Source of the DNA: Ruminococcaceae bacterium UBA3903
GTDB lineage: Bacteria > Bacillota > Clostridia > Oscillospirales > Acutalibacteraceae
NCBI GenBank assembly: GCA_002391625.1
Contig: DGFJ01000031.1
Span: 7,460 to 71,459, forward strand
Direction: 5' to 3'
DNA length: 64,000 bases
Shown here: positions 33,884-43,612 of the stretch, piece by piece
Layout of the letters: every line of letters starts with the position of its first letter
Position numbering within the stretch: the stretch's first letter is position 1
Position numbers and translations under genes: made by a program
The notes under the pieces: model-generated
What the model saw: only the letters and a program-made list of their open reading frames with translations
Database searches by the model: none
Told to the model about the DNA's origin: nothing

Positions 33884-35038
33884 TTATAAAGCCAGCCTAT
33901 AGATTTCAACAATATCCTTTGGCGTTAGTTTTTCTAACGAACCTCTATTACCGCATTTATTAGCCATTTCCTGAAAATGACTATCATCAATACCGATTTC
34001 GCTTAAACGTGTTGGCAGCCCCATAGAATGATAAAACTGCTCTAAACGATGTATAGCGGTTTGGATAAGGTCATCTGTATCATTACCTCCCGATTCCACG
34101 TCCATAACCCTTACAGCAAAGCGTACAAAACGAGGTATATGATTTTTATACACATACTTCATCCATGCTGGGAAGATTATTGATAATCCTGCACCATGGG
34201 CAATATCGTATATACCGCTTATCTCATGCTCCATACCATGAGATGCCCAGTCCTCTGTACGTCCTACACCTATAAAGCCGTTATGTGCTACTGTTCCTGC
34301 CCACATAAGCTCTGCACGGCTGTCATAATCAGTAGGATTTGACATAACCTTTATACCGTTATCCATAATGCCACGCATTACAGCTTCACACATCCTGCCT
34401 GTTATATCTACATTTAATTGGTCGGTAAAATAACGTTCCATAACGTGTGCCAGCATATCAGATATACCACACGCTGTTTGATATGGTGGAAGGGTAAATG
34501 TTAATTCCGGATTAAGGACAGCAAATTTTGGACGTACTAAATTGCTGTGATAAGCACTTTTTAGCTGTCCCTCCTCCTTGGTGATTACTAGGCTGTCACT
34601 GCTTTCGCTGCCGGCAGCAGGTATGGTCAGCACAACGCCAACAGGCAGACACCTGCTTATTGGCTGCTGCGTACAAAACAATTCCCAAACATCAAAGTCA
34701 ATACATGCACCCATTGAAATAGCTTTAGCAGAATCTATTACGCTTCCTCCGCCTACAGCCAATATACAATCTACATTTTCAGCCTTACACAGCTCTATAC
34801 CTTTTCTAACCAAAGACAGTCTTGGGTTTGGCACTACACCGCCCAGCTCTACAAAATCTACATTGCTTTCCTGTAAGCTGGTTATGATATTATCATACAG
34901 CCCTGATTTTATTATATTTTGCCCACCAAAGTGCAGCAAAACCTTTTTACCCATCGCTTTAACCTTTTCGCCTACTTGTTTTTGACTATCCCTGCCAAAA
35001 ATAATCTGTGTTATGTTTTGGTACTCAAAATTATTCAT
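33884..35038 (-). CDS. Iron-containing alcohol dehydrogenase (butanol dehydrogenase-like)
   Basis: 384-residue group III dehydrogenase similar to clostridial BdhA/YugJ enzymes that reduce aldehydes to alcohols with NAD(P)H. Nucleotide-binding segment AVGGGSVIDSAKAIS (near residue 95); Fe2+ ligands in the region DMLAHVMERYF (Asp/His) and GMEHEISGIYDIAHGAGL (two His). Full length. Likely disposes of reducing power in fermentation, which matches the hydrogenase genes nearby, though it lacks a visible Rex site. GAAAGGA precedes ATG 35038. Confidence 0.92.
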   Translation of the reverse strand: MNNFEYQNITQIIFGRDSQKQVGEKVKAMGKKVLLHFGGQNIIKSGLYDNIITSLQESNVDFVELGGVVPNPRLSLVRKGIELCKAENVDCILAVGGGSVIDSAKAISMGACIDFDVWELFCTQQPISRCLPVGVVLTIPAAGSESSDSLVITKEEGQLKSAYHSNLVRPKFAVLNPELTFTLPPYQTACGISDMLAHVMERYFTDQLNVDITGRMCEAVMRGIMDNGIKVMSNPTDYDSRAELMWAGTVAHNGFIGVGRTEDWASHGMEHEISGIYDIAHGAGLSIIFPAWMKYVYKNHIPRFVRFAVRVMDVESGGNDTDDLIQTAIHRLEQFYHSMGLPTRLSEIGIDDSHFQEMANKCGNRGSLEKLTPKDIVEIYRLAL

Positions 35039-35186
35039 ATAATCAATCCTTTCGGTATAATTGGTTTTTGTATATCTTTTTTTATTATACTACATAATCT
35101 CCAAAAATAACATATTTTTCTTTTAAAACCCCACTTTTTATGTTACAATATATATGTATATTTATGTGCATTAAGGAGGTTTTCCA

Positions 35187-35777
35187 ATGATACTACATGA
35201 CATAACCAGGGATATTGTATCTGCCCCCGTATATCTTGGTGACCCTGAAACAGATTTTCAATGGGTTAAACGTATTGACTGTGGTGATGATTACAATCTT
35301 TCAAAAATTAAATTTTCCAGCCATGCCGGCACACACGTAGACGCGCCAAAACATTTTATAGATGATGGAAACAGCGTTTCTGACCTTTCTATAGCTAGAT
35401 TTTTTGGCAGCTGTACAGTAGTAACCATTGACGGTGTGCTTACCGGTGAGGATATGGAAAATCTGCTGCCATTTTGTAAAAAGAAGGTTATTTTTCACGG
35501 GGATGGCAATGTGTTTTTATCTCAAAGTGCCGCATTCGTTATGGCTGATTATGGTATAAGCCTAGTTGGAACTGACGGTGTATCTATTGCCTTTGAGATT
35601 GAAGAGGAACGTGTTCATAGGGAGCTTGCCCTAAACGATATAGTTGTTTTAGAAAGCTTAGACCTAACAAACATTATTGATGGGGATTACACCTTAGCAG
35701 CATTTCCATTAAAAATAGACACCGCTGAGGCAGCACCTGTACGAGCAGTGCTGTTAGAGCAAGAAAAAGGTATTTAA
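35187..35777 (+). CDS. Cyclase/kynurenine formamidase-family hydrolase
   Basis: 196-residue metal-dependent hydrolase of the cyclase family (PF04199), to which kynurenine formamidase (KynB) belongs. Signature HAGTHVDAPKHF (about residues 48-59) gives the metal-binding His/Asp set; a second family box is near GTDGVS. Slightly short for KynB. The genome context (no other tryptophan-catabolism genes) makes the substrate unknown. AAGGAGG ahead of ATG 35187; followed 25 bases later by a lipoprotein gene that it may be cotranscribed with. Confidence 0.85.
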   Translation: MILHDITRDIVSAPVYLGDPETDFQWVKRIDCGDDYNLSKIKFSSHAGTHVDAPKHFIDDGNSVSDLSIARFFGSCTVVTIDGVLTGEDMENLLPFCKKKVIFHGDGNVFLSQSAAFVMADYGISLVGTDGVSIAFEIEEERVHRELALNDIVVLESLDLTNIIDGDYTLAAFPLKIDTAEAAPVRAVLLEQEKGI

Positions 35778-35802
35778 TCACCTGTGAAAGGAATGAAACT
35801 CC

Positions 35803-37629
35803 TTGAATAAAAAAATTACAACCCTAAAAATTGTCATAGCTATGGCTATAATAGCTATAATCACAGCTATATTATGCGGATGTGGGGAAACAACCGTGCA
35901 GGTTGAAAATATGCTAAAGCTAGAGCAAAGCTTTAGCGGTACACGCACAATCACCTGTAACTTTGGCACACAGGTCAACGGCAACGACCAGCAAAAGCAA
36001 GAGCTTGACTCTGTTATTGCCGACGCCTGCCCATCCAGCCTAACCTATGAAAATATATCCGATGACAGCGGTTACAAATACATTTTTACTATTTCCTTTA
36101 ATTCCTTAACAGATTATAAGAAAAAAATTGAGAATGTTATTGGCAAACAGGTCAATCCAGCGTTGGCAACCCCTAACAGCGACCTTGCAAGGGGTTGGCG
36201 GTTAAGGGAAGATTTTGACGGTATGGACCTAGTGCAATGGCTAAAAACAGGCATAAAGGAAAAAGGCTATAAGGACTTAAATACAACCTTTAACAGCACC
36301 TCTAATGTTGTAAACTACGGTGGTGACATTGTCAGCAGTAAGGACTCTGTAATAGCAATTGATGCTGTAGAAGGGTTCCCTGTAAACAGCATATCTATGG
36401 AAACCACTAATAACAAAAGTGACAGCTATGACAGAAAAATAATCCTGTCTGTTCCCCAAAGCACCTTTGATAAAATGGGCGCCAAGCTAAATACCATTAT
36501 GGAAGCACGCACAGATGCCACCGCCGTTTATAGCGGTTGGTCACAGCAGGGCAATTATCAGGAATATCAGGTGCTGTACCAGGGCATCAATTTAAAGGAT
36601 TTACAGCGGGTTACAAATCTGTTTATGGATAATAACTCTGCTGACATATATTACGGCGATGAAAACCACAGCAGCACGCCCTTGGCGGAACAGCTGGTTT
36701 TTGAAGAAAACATTGATATTCTTAGCTTTATTCCTCAGGAGGGTAAAAGCGTAAGCCTTAACTACAAATATTCATTACCAATAAAAACCACACATGGTCA
36801 AGGTGTTGTTCTGCGTAATGGCGTATGGGAAAAGGAAGGCGAGTGGGTAGACGGTGTGTACACCCTGCAATCAACAGACAGTGTATATGATATGCGTATC
36901 CCTGACGGTATGCAATACGCTATATCGGGCATAAACGTCAGCCTTACAGCATATGACAACAACAATTTTACACGCACCTTTGATTTTATATATGATAAGC
37001 AAGCAGGAGAAGATGGTATGAACTATGCCTACAATTTCCTAACCAAAAAGGGCATTAATGCAGCAAAGGATAAAACGGATACCAGCCTAATATGCCGTAT
37101 TACACAAAGCGGTACAGCACAAGAAATCAGCAATCAGGTTGGTGATTTGTTCGGGGGTGGCAACTATATGAGCTACAGCTCACAAACAAGTGCTATGGCA
37201 GTTGTTACCGATATAGCTGTAGAGGACAACATAAACATCACCTATATGCTAACTGGCAGTAACATTAACGTACCCTTCACGTACACCGTACATAGCGGTG
37301 GAAACGAAAACATTAGTGATATGACAGGTGAAAATCAGGCTGTAAAGGAAACGCCTAAAATAATATCTAATAAGGACGGCAGCTTTACTGCCAAAATGGT
37401 AGGCGGAGAAAACAACATTACCTTTGCCGCTACTGTACCATACTCACCTGGTGTCACAACATATTGTATTGTGGCAGGTGTTATGTTATTACTGGCAGGT
37501 CTGCTAATCCTTTTGTTTATTAATAAAACAAAGAAAATCAACGCAAGGGAGCGACAGCAGCTGTTAATAGAAGAACGCATAGCACAAGAAAAAAAAGCAA
37601 CAAAAGCAGACTATGACGATAATTTTTAA
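35803..37629 (+). CDS. Unknown exported protein, double-anchored
   Basis: 608 residues, family not recognised. N-terminal hydrophobic stretch (about 9-28) ends at LCGCGE, an acceptable lipobox, so it is probably a lipoprotein; a second membrane segment lies near the C-terminus (about 546-570) followed by a charged cytoplasmic tail. The long extracytoplasmic part is Thr/Ser/Asn-rich with repeated beta-type patterns. TTG start with AAAGGA ten bases ahead. It lies between the cyclase and a HAD phosphatase gene, all on the plus strand with short gaps. Function unknown. Confidence 0.8.
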   Translation: MNKKITTLKIVIAMAIIAIITAILCGCGETTVQVENMLKLEQSFSGTRTITCNFGTQVNGNDQQKQELDSVIADACPSSLTYENISDDSGYKYIFTISFNSLTDYKKKIENVIGKQVNPALATPNSDLARGWRLREDFDGMDLVQWLKTGIKEKGYKDLNTTFNSTSNVVNYGGDIVSSKDSVIAIDAVEGFPVNSISMETTNNKSDSYDRKIILSVPQSTFDKMGAKLNTIMEARTDATAVYSGWSQQGNYQEYQVLYQGINLKDLQRVTNLFMDNNSADIYYGDENHSSTPLAEQLVFEENIDILSFIPQEGKSVSLNYKYSLPIKTTHGQGVVLRNGVWEKEGEWVDGVYTLQSTDSVYDMRIPDGMQYAISGINVSLTAYDNNNFTRTFDFIYDKQAGEDGMNYAYNFLTKKGINAAKDKTDTSLICRITQSGTAQEISNQVGDLFGGGNYMSYSSQTSAMAVVTDIAVEDNINITYMLTGSNINVPFTYTVHSGGNENISDMTGENQAVKETPKIISNKDGSFTAKMVGGENNITFAATVPYSPGVTTYCIVAGVMLLLAGLLILLFINKTKKINARERQQLLIEERIAQEKKATKADYDDNF

Positions 37630-37643
37630 GTGAGATGAATATA

Positions 37644-38300
37644 ATGTATAACTGTATTATTTTTGATTTTGATGGCACGCTGGCAAACACCATAGAGGAT
37701 TTGGCTAATGCTGTAAACTATTCTTTAAAAAAGCATAGCCTGCCCACATATCCAGTAGAAGACTATAAGCACTTTGTTGGCAGCGGAGTCATTAATCTTA
37801 TTCGCCGTACGTTAGGTGACCAAAGTAACGACGACGCCTTAGTTGCTGAAATAAAGTCAGATTTCGACATCTACTATGGCAAGCACAGTATGGATAAGAC
37901 ATACGTTTATGCTGGTATTACCAATATGCTAAAGGAGCTTAATGCACAGGGAATACAGCTGGCTGTGCTGTCCAACAAGCCCCACCCGTTTATGATAAGC
38001 CTAATGGACAAGCTGTTTAAGGGCATTAATTTTTCAGCTGTATGGGGAAAGAAGGAGCAATATCCCATTAAACCTAACCCACAATCATTATATGGCATTA
38101 TGGAGGAAATAGGTGCTGCAAAGCATCAGGTTATTTATGTAGGTGACAGCGACACAGACGTACAAACCGCTGTTAACGCAGGTGTAGCCTTCGCAGGTGC
38201 AAGCTGGGGCTTTAGGGGTGAACAGGAGCTATTAAACGCTGGTGCTGCACACACCTTTGATGACGCAGAGGGTCTGCTGCGTTTCATCCTGAACAGTTAA
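37644..38300 (+). CDS. HAD-family phosphatase, phosphoglycolate phosphatase-like
   Basis: 218-residue haloacid-dehalogenase-type phosphatase. Motif I FDFDGTLANT (nucleophile Asp near residue 8 and 10), motif II VLSNKPH, motif III Lys with KPNPQSL, motif IV YVGDSDTDVQTA. The helical cap between motifs I and II makes it a class C1 enzyme like Gph and pyrophosphatase PpaX. Start: ATG 37644 has GTGAG at a good distance, while ATG 37635 lies directly on it. Only one base separates its stop from queH, so they are cotranscribed. Substrate uncertain. Confidence 0.88.
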   Translation: MYNCIIFDFDGTLANTIEDLANAVNYSLKKHSLPTYPVEDYKHFVGSGVINLIRRTLGDQSNDDALVAEIKSDFDIYYGKHSMDKTYVYAGITNMLKELNAQGIQLAVLSNKPHPFMISLMDKLFKGINFSAVWGKKEQYPIKPNPQSLYGIMEEIGAAKHQVIYVGDSDTDVQTAVNAGVAFAGASWGFRGEQELLNAGAAHTFDDAEGLLRFILNS

Positions 38301-38301
38301 T

Positions 38302-38928
38302 ATGAATAAGGTAAATTATCAGCGGGAGCTGGACCAGCTTATTACAAATATACAGGCACAGGGTAAGGTGCCTAGGTTACTGTTACACAGCTGTTGTGCC
38401 CCATGCAGCAGTTATGTTATAGAATATTTGTCCAACTATTTTGAAATAACTGTTTTTTACTACAATCCTAATATTTATCCACATAAAGAATATTTATATC
38501 GCAGTGAGGAACAACAGCGTCTAATAAACACAATGGCCACTAAACACCACGTTAGCTTTATAGAAGGTGATTTTGATGACCATAAATTTTATACAGTCTG
38601 CAAGGGTTTAGAAAATGAAAAAGAGGGTGGCAGGCGTTGTTATAACTGCTTTACCCTACGCTTAGATAAAACGGCAGAAAAAGCACAGGTGCTTAACTAT
38701 GATTATTTTTCCACAACCCTCACCATTAGCCCCCTTAAAAATGCAGCGGCTATAAACGCCATTGGATATGAGCTAAGCGAAAAATATGGGGTTTCGTATT
38801 TAGCAGGAGATTTCAAAAAACGCAACGGTTATAAGCGTTCCATTGAGTTATCCCATGAATACCACCTTTACAGACAAAGCTATTGTGGCTGTGTATTTTC
38901 TAAGCCACAGGCAGAACCTTCTAAGTAG
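38302..38928 (+). CDS. queH: Epoxyqueuosine reductase QueH
   Basis: 208-residue enzyme (former DUF208) that reduces epoxyqueuosine to queuosine in tRNA, the non-cobalamin alternative to QueG. Cysteine pairs HSCCAPCS (near residue 29) and RCYNCF (near 110) fit the Fe-S plus metal centre described for QueH; C-terminal CGCVFS adds further cysteines. Full length. Directly after the HAD gene (1-base gap), so probably the last gene of the 35.2-38.9 kb transcript, followed by a terminator at 39001. Confidence 0.93.
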   Translation: MNKVNYQRELDQLITNIQAQGKVPRLLLHSCCAPCSSYVIEYLSNYFEITVFYYNPNIYPHKEYLYRSEEQQRLINTMATKHHVSFIEGDFDDHKFYTVCKGLENEKEGGRRCYNCFTLRLDKTAEKAQVLNYDYFSTTLTISPLKNAAAINAIGYELSEKYGVSYLAGDFKKRNGYKRSIELSHEYHLYRQSYCGCVFSKPQAEPSK

Positions 38929-39000
38929 TAGGCTCTAATAGGATAACACAACGGTAGTGGCAGCTTTTTTTCATCATATTAGGGTTTAACATTAACAGCA

Positions 39001-39035
39001 AACAGGCAGAGATTATAAATCTCTGCCTGTTTTTT
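39001..39035 (+). terminator. Terminator after queH
   Basis: AACAGGCAGAGAT pairs with ATCTCTGCCTGTT, followed by T6. The region 39036-39224 between this and the next terminator shows no gene on either strand. Confidence 0.88.
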
Positions 39036-39224
39036 AGTCCTGTAATAGCCCTGCAGTATAGGTGATTTTGTTTTATTACTAAGGTTTATGGGTTTAGGGG
39101 AATTTTTCCTAAATCCATAAAAGTAAACAAAGCTTTGTATTACAATTTTTGTAATATATTTTAAAAGCCCCAGACTGTACTCTGTTAACCTGCTAACAGC
39201 TGTCACCAAGCCTGTAAAACAACC

Positions 39225-39258
39225 GACCTGCCACAAGGCGTTAGCCCTGCAGCAGGTC
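39225..39258 (-). terminator. Terminator after the intracellular GH13 gene
   Basis: GACCTGC (39225-39231) pairs with GCAGGTC (39252-39258), with inner GGC/GCC pairs and mismatched bulges, then a T-containing tail on the minus strand, 20 bases past the GH13 stop. Confidence 0.65.
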
Positions 39259-39278
39259 AAAATTTATATGTTATATAA

Positions 39279-40823
39279 TTAAATCCTTACAATACCAAAG
39301 GACTGTTTACCAAGCTTCATTTTTTCATCTTCAAAACAGCCTGTGCCTATTGTATATAAAACCTCTTTAACCTCATAATCAAAGTCAACCTGCACCTCTT
39401 CACTGCTAGGGTTAACAAAAATCACAAATTGTCCACGCTTGTACACAAATGGATATTTATTTCTTTCGGCATATAAAACCTCAAAATCTCCATCGTTGCC
39501 TAAGTCTTCATTGTCTTTTCTAATTTTTATAATATCCTTAACGGTATTAAAAATAGAATCCTTATCCCCCCTTAGGCTGTCAACTGTTGGTGCGTTGTGG
39601 CTGTGGTCAACAGGGAGATACAGCTTATCCTCAGCTGCTGTGGAAAATCCTAGGTTTTTGCCATTTGTCCACTGCATAGGTGTACGAGAGCCTGTACGGC
39701 TAAAGCCACCCTCCTTACTGGTTAACTCCTCCTGATAACGCATACCTATCTCATCACCATAGTATAGGAACGGTACACCTGGCATAGTAAAGATGGTACA
39801 AAATGCAAGCTTCCTAGCTGTTTCATCAAGGTTTTTTGTCATACGAGGTATGTCATGGTTGCTTGTAAACATACTGATATAGCCATAATCCTTAGTTGCC
39901 TTTAGGTTTGGTACATATTCGTCTGTAAATACTGTAATATCGCCCTTGCCATTTGGTGAGAAAAAGCTTTTGTCCTCTCCATCAACCTCATAACGGAACA
40001 TGGTGCTGTAACCGTTTCCTCGGTGGTCTAGGTAGAAGTCCATATGGAAACCGCCCTTGTAAATTGACCGTACAGGGTTACACCACTCGGAAACCATGGC
40101 AGCCTGTGGATATTCACTATCCAGCATTTGGCGAATACCCTTCCAAATTCTGGCGGTGGCTACCTTTTCATCATCATTTTTTACTAGGGAATCTGCCATA
40201 TCTACACGGAAGCCGTCAGCACCCCTATCCAGCCAAAAACGCATAATATCCTTTAATGCTTCTACGGTGGCTAAGCAGTCCGGGTGGTCGCATGGAAGCT
40301 GCCATTGTGGGCAGGTAATTTCATGAAAACCATAATTTAATGCGGGCTGTGAGCTAAAATAGTTAACCATATAGTTGCCGTCACGGTCTGTAATACCGCA
40401 CAGCATACGGTATTCTGGCGGTGCGTCCCATACTGATTTTGTCCATATGTATCTGTTAGAATATTCATTATTGGCAGGCTGTTTACTTTGAGTAAACCAA
40501 GGGTTAGTGTCTGATGTGTGACCAGGCACTAGGTCTAAAAGGATTTTTATACCCTTTTGATGGGCAACGTTAAAAAGGTTTATTAAATCCTCGTTAGTAC
40601 CATATCGTGGTGCTACCTTTGTATAGTCACGCACATCATAGCCCGCATCCATAAAGGGTGAATCATAACACGGGTTCATCCAAATAGCATTACAGCCCAA
40701 GTCCTTGATATAATCAAGCTTTTCTGTAATACCGTTAATATCGCCTATACCATCACCGTTACTGTCATAAAACGATTGAGGATAAATTTCATAAAATACT
40801 GCATTTTTTAACCAAGCTGGCAT
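39279..40823 (-). CDS. Intracellular GH13 alpha-glucosidase / oligo-glucosidase
   Basis: 514 residues, no signal peptide, so cytoplasmic. GH13 regions: I DLVPGHTSD, II GADGFRVDMADSLV (Asp nucleophile), III MVSEWCNP (Glu acid/base), IV FTSNHDIPR. The opening WLKNAVFYEIYPQSF and QSFYDSNGDGIGDINGI are typical of the oligo-1,6-glucosidase / alpha-glucosidase / trehalose-synthase branch. The final beta domain is short. Probably degrades maltodextrins imported after extracellular starch breakdown by the 5.4-14 kb operon; exact bond preference is not readable. AAGGAGG ahead of ATG 40823. Confidence 0.9.
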   Translation of the reverse strand: MPAWLKNAVFYEIYPQSFYDSNGDGIGDINGITEKLDYIKDLGCNAIWMNPCYDSPFMDAGYDVRDYTKVAPRYGTNEDLINLFNVAHQKGIKILLDLVPGHTSDTNPWFTQSKQPANNEYSNRYIWTKSVWDAPPEYRMLCGITDRDGNYMVNYFSSQPALNYGFHEITCPQWQLPCDHPDCLATVEALKDIMRFWLDRGADGFRVDMADSLVKNDDEKVATARIWKGIRQMLDSEYPQAAMVSEWCNPVRSIYKGGFHMDFYLDHRGNGYSTMFRYEVDGEDKSFFSPNGKGDITVFTDEYVPNLKATKDYGYISMFTSNHDIPRMTKNLDETARKLAFCTIFTMPGVPFLYYGDEIGMRYQEELTSKEGGFSRTGSRTPMQWTNGKNLGFSTAAEDKLYLPVDHSHNAPTVDSLRGDKDSIFNTVKDIIKIRKDNEDLGNDGDFEVLYAERNKYPFVYKRGQFVIFVNPSSEEVQVDFDYEVKEVLYTIGTGCFEDEKMKLGKQSFGIVRI

Positions 40824-40918
40824 TAGAAGATCCTCCTTATATTTTAAGATAACTACACAGCCCTTAGCTGTTTGACTTTATAATATCACATAAAAAGATA
40901 AATGCAACCTATTTTTGT

Positions 40919-42010
40919 TCACACATAATCACTGTAATATGCCAGCAATAAATCCACCATTTTACCATAGCTTTCTACACCGTTCGTCTGGTCAATAGCC
41001 TTTAAATATGTATCATTAACGCTTTGTGCGGTGTCTGCCATTACACCCTTATAGGAGCTCCAATATTTATCGTTTGCTGTAATGTCATTTTGTACACCTG
41101 TATCTAGCGTGCTTAGCACCTGCTGATATGCTGCTGTATCCTGTCCTGATAAGGCGTTGGTGGCATGAATAAACGCTGTAAAAGTACCCGAGTACTGTGT
41201 CATGCTGTCGTAGCTGTTCTGACAAACAAGGTATGCAAGGAAATTAGCCTCATCCTCCTTCATATAGCCACGCAAATGTGACAGCTCATGACACATTGTA
41301 AATGGTATAGTATAGTCAGGAATAGCTGTATTAACATTAGCTTCAAAGGTGTACGGGAAAAAGAACCCTGTCAGCTGTGTACTGGAAAACACACTGCTGC
41401 TTAGAAGTGATTTTGTTTCCCCATACCCCTTTGTAAGGGTTGGATACAGCTCTCCTATTGTGTCATAAGAATCCTTAGAATATTTTTCTATATCATCTAT
41501 TGTTTCATTTTGTGCAAAGACAGCTACGTTGTATTCATCAGCATCTACATTTAAACGCTGTTGGTTGGCCTGCTCCGCCAGTATATAGCACAGATTCGTT
41601 AGCTCCTGTGTGGTACCTTGTTTTGTAACAAAGCCTGCTGTATCGGCAAAGGTTTGTCGATAAGCATTAACACCGCTGTTTGTCATATATAAGAAAAACA
41701 AAACGCCCGCCAATAGAATTGGGTTAACAATAAAATTTAGTACAACCATGCCACGCTGGTCTTTTTTCTTTATAATAAACACAATATTAGTAATTATATA
41801 AACGATAACACCTATTACCCCTAAAATAATAATAAACTCTCCCAAGGAAAAAGGAATAAAGGACATAACCACGTTAATACCTTTAGATATTGGTGGATAT
41901 ATAGTGGTTGCGTACCACTCTGCAAACTGAACATTACCCTTTGCCTGTACATATAAAATTATTCCCAAAACCCAAAATATCAATAAAAAATACTTAATAT
42001 ACTTTTTCAT
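40919..42010 (-). CDS. DUF3810-family membrane protein with HExxH-type motif
   Basis: 363 residues. Three membrane segments in the first third (about 7-23, 55-77, 92-113), then an extracytoplasmic domain with CHELSHLRGY (about residues 246-255), a zincin-type HExxH motif, and EDEANFLAYLVC downstream, where a third metal ligand is expected. This matches DUF3810 proteins, which look like membrane-bound metalloproteases of unknown substrate. Weak ribosome site before ATG 42010; 28 bases after the amidohydrolase gene, probably the same transcript. Confidence 0.83.
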   Translation of the reverse strand: MKKYIKYFLLIFWVLGIILYVQAKGNVQFAEWYATTIYPPISKGINVVMSFIPFSLGEFIIILGVIGVIVYIITNIVFIIKKKDQRGMVVLNFIVNPILLAGVLFFLYMTNSGVNAYRQTFADTAGFVTKQGTTQELTNLCYILAEQANQQRLNVDADEYNVAVFAQNETIDDIEKYSKDSYDTIGELYPTLTKGYGETKSLLSSSVFSSTQLTGFFFPYTFEANVNTAIPDYTIPFTMCHELSHLRGYMKEDEANFLAYLVCQNSYDSMTQYSGTFTAFIHATNALSGQDTAAYQQVLSTLDTGVQNDITANDKYWSSYKGVMADTAQSVNDTYLKAIDQTNGVESYGKMVDLLLAYYSDYV

Positions 42011-42038
42011 TTTTTCAAATCCCTTACAATATAGAAAA

Positions 42039-42833
42039 TTATAGTCCCAAAAGTCTTACAGCGTTTTTATAGAAGATTTTCTCCTTTAAATCCTGTGGCA
42101 AATCCATTGCTTTTAGCCTGCGTATGGTTTCCCCTTGGTCTGCCCATGGGGTATCTGTACCAAAAACAATATGCTCTGGGTTCATACTCATATACACCTC
42201 ACGCAGCTTGTCCTCCTCCATAAAGCCCAGCGAATAGCTGGTATCTATGTAAACCTCATCTATGCCTACTAAATACTTTTTTACATCATCTAAATATTGA
42301 TACCCACCGGAATGTGCCACTATTATTTTAGCGCCCTTTAGCTGTGGCAGAACCTTGTATAGTCGCTTTGGGGTGCTGTGATGTACATCTAAATACGACA
42401 CATCTACCCCACCATGTATAGTAACAATCAAGCCTAATTCTGCGGCCTCTGCCATTACAGCTACCATTTTAGGGTCATCAATAAACATATCTTGAAAGTC
42501 AGGGTGCAGCTTAATGCCCTTTAGACCTGCGTCCCTTATACGCTGCAGCTCCCCTCGCCAATCTTCATAATCAGGGTGAACGCTGCCAAAGGACATAAAG
42601 CCCTTTCTTTTATTGTTTTCAATAGCAGCTCTGTTTATTGCAGGTGTCTGTGCTGGTTTAGTGGCTATGGGCATTATAACATTTATATCAACACCAGCCT
42701 TTTGTGAGGCTTCACTTAACGCTGTTACAGAACCGTTTAAAACCGCCTTTGTATTACTGGACAGCTCTAAGCTTTCTATGGCAAGCTTAGCTATCTTGTC
42801 AGGAAAGCAATGGGTGTGAAGGTCAATTATCAA
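42039..42833 (-). CDS. TIM-barrel amidohydrolase family protein (PF04909)
   Basis: 264-residue metal hydrolase. Metal and active-site residues: N-terminal DLHTHCF (HxH), GIKLHPDFQDMF, TIHGGVD, AHSGGYQYL and the C-terminal aspartate in FGTDTPWAD. This order fits the ACMSD / o-pyrocatechuate decarboxylase-like branch of the amidohydrolases, but decarboxylase or simple hydrolase activity cannot be told apart. TTG start 42833 with AGAGGAC ahead. Followed by the DUF3810 gene. Confidence 0.87.
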   Translation of the reverse strand: MIIDLHTHCFPDKIAKLAIESLELSSNTKAVLNGSVTALSEASQKAGVDINVIMPIATKPAQTPAINRAAIENNKRKGFMSFGSVHPDYEDWRGELQRIRDAGLKGIKLHPDFQDMFIDDPKMVAVMAEAAELGLIVTIHGGVDVSYLDVHHSTPKRLYKVLPQLKGAKIIVAHSGGYQYLDDVKKYLVGIDEVYIDTSYSLGFMEEDKLREVYMSMNPEHIVFGTDTPWADQGETIRRLKAMDLPQDLKEKIFYKNAVRLLGL

Positions 42834-42935
42834 GTTTATCGTCCTCTTTCTAATGTTTAAAAATCACGCTTGCCGAATAATCCTATAAAATATGTAAAAT
42901 ATCTAATAAAAATACTGGTATCCAGCATTTCTTAC

Positions 42936-42964
42936 TTGCACACTGTTTGTCCCCTTAATATTAT
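42936..42964 (+). promoter_or_regulatory. mecA promoter
   Basis: -35 TTGCAC (42936-42941), 17-base spacer, -10 TATTAT (42959-42964), about 70 bases ahead of the mecA start. Confidence 0.65.
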
Positions 42965-43036
42965 AGTATTAGGAGTCTATATCCGGCAGAAGTACAGCCA
43001 AAAAGCCTGCCAATCCTTTTGAAAGGAATGAAAACC

Positions 43037-43609
43037 GTGACCATTCAACAAATAGACGATTCTCGTGTAATAATTGCTTTGTGCAAGGAAGATATGGAAA
43101 TACTCTCTTTGGAATATAACACAATGGGGTTTACAGACCCACATTCTCGCAATATATTAAAGAAGCTGTTAAACGTAGCTGGCAGCAGAACGGGCTTAAC
43201 CGTCACCAACCACAGCGTAGTGGTTGAGGCAATGCCTTATGACAAAGGTTGTTTATTGGTAATAACGTTACTGCCAAAGGGTGCTAAGCCTAAAAAATAT
43301 CGTATAAAGCATTGTGAAAAAAAGACAATGTTCACATTTGAAAACGCCGAAAGCCTGCTGTGCTGTGCTAAACAGCTGTATTTAAAGGGATTTCTATTAA
43401 TGGGCAGTCATGCCTATGAAGAAAATAATAAATACCATCTTATTGTAAATATAACAAAGGACGTTCCCAAAGATGCTATATACATTCTAAGAGAATACGC
43501 CCTAGTTGAAACTCGTAAAAAACTACAAATAGCCAATATTGCGGAGCATGGCAACGTCATTGCACATAACCAAGCTATATTAACTATTGGTTCTGCCCTG
43601 TGTCAATAA
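43037..43609 (+). CDS. mecA: MecA-like adaptor protein of ClpC
   Basis: About 191-residue adaptor that delivers substrates to the ClpCP protease. N-terminal substrate-binding part (about 1-80) and C-terminal ClpC-binding part (about 105-191), whose F-x-F/L-hydrophobic pattern around MFTFENAESLLCCAKQLYLKG and EYALVE is characteristic. No long acidic linker; compact like clostridial MecA. Start: the frame opens at TTG 43019, but AAAGGA at 43022-43027 gives correct spacing only to GTG 43037. Convergent with rpe (3-base gap), so the two transcripts may overlap. Confidence 0.85.
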   Translation: MTIQQIDDSRVIIALCKEDMEILSLEYNTMGFTDPHSRNILKKLLNVAGSRTGLTVTNHSVVVEAMPYDKGCLLVITLLPKGAKPKKYRIKHCEKKTMFTFENAESLLCCAKQLYLKGFLLMGSHAYEENNKYHLIVNITKDVPKDAIYILREYALVETRKKLQIANIAEHGNVIAHNQAILTIGSALCQ

Positions 43610-43612
43610 TGC

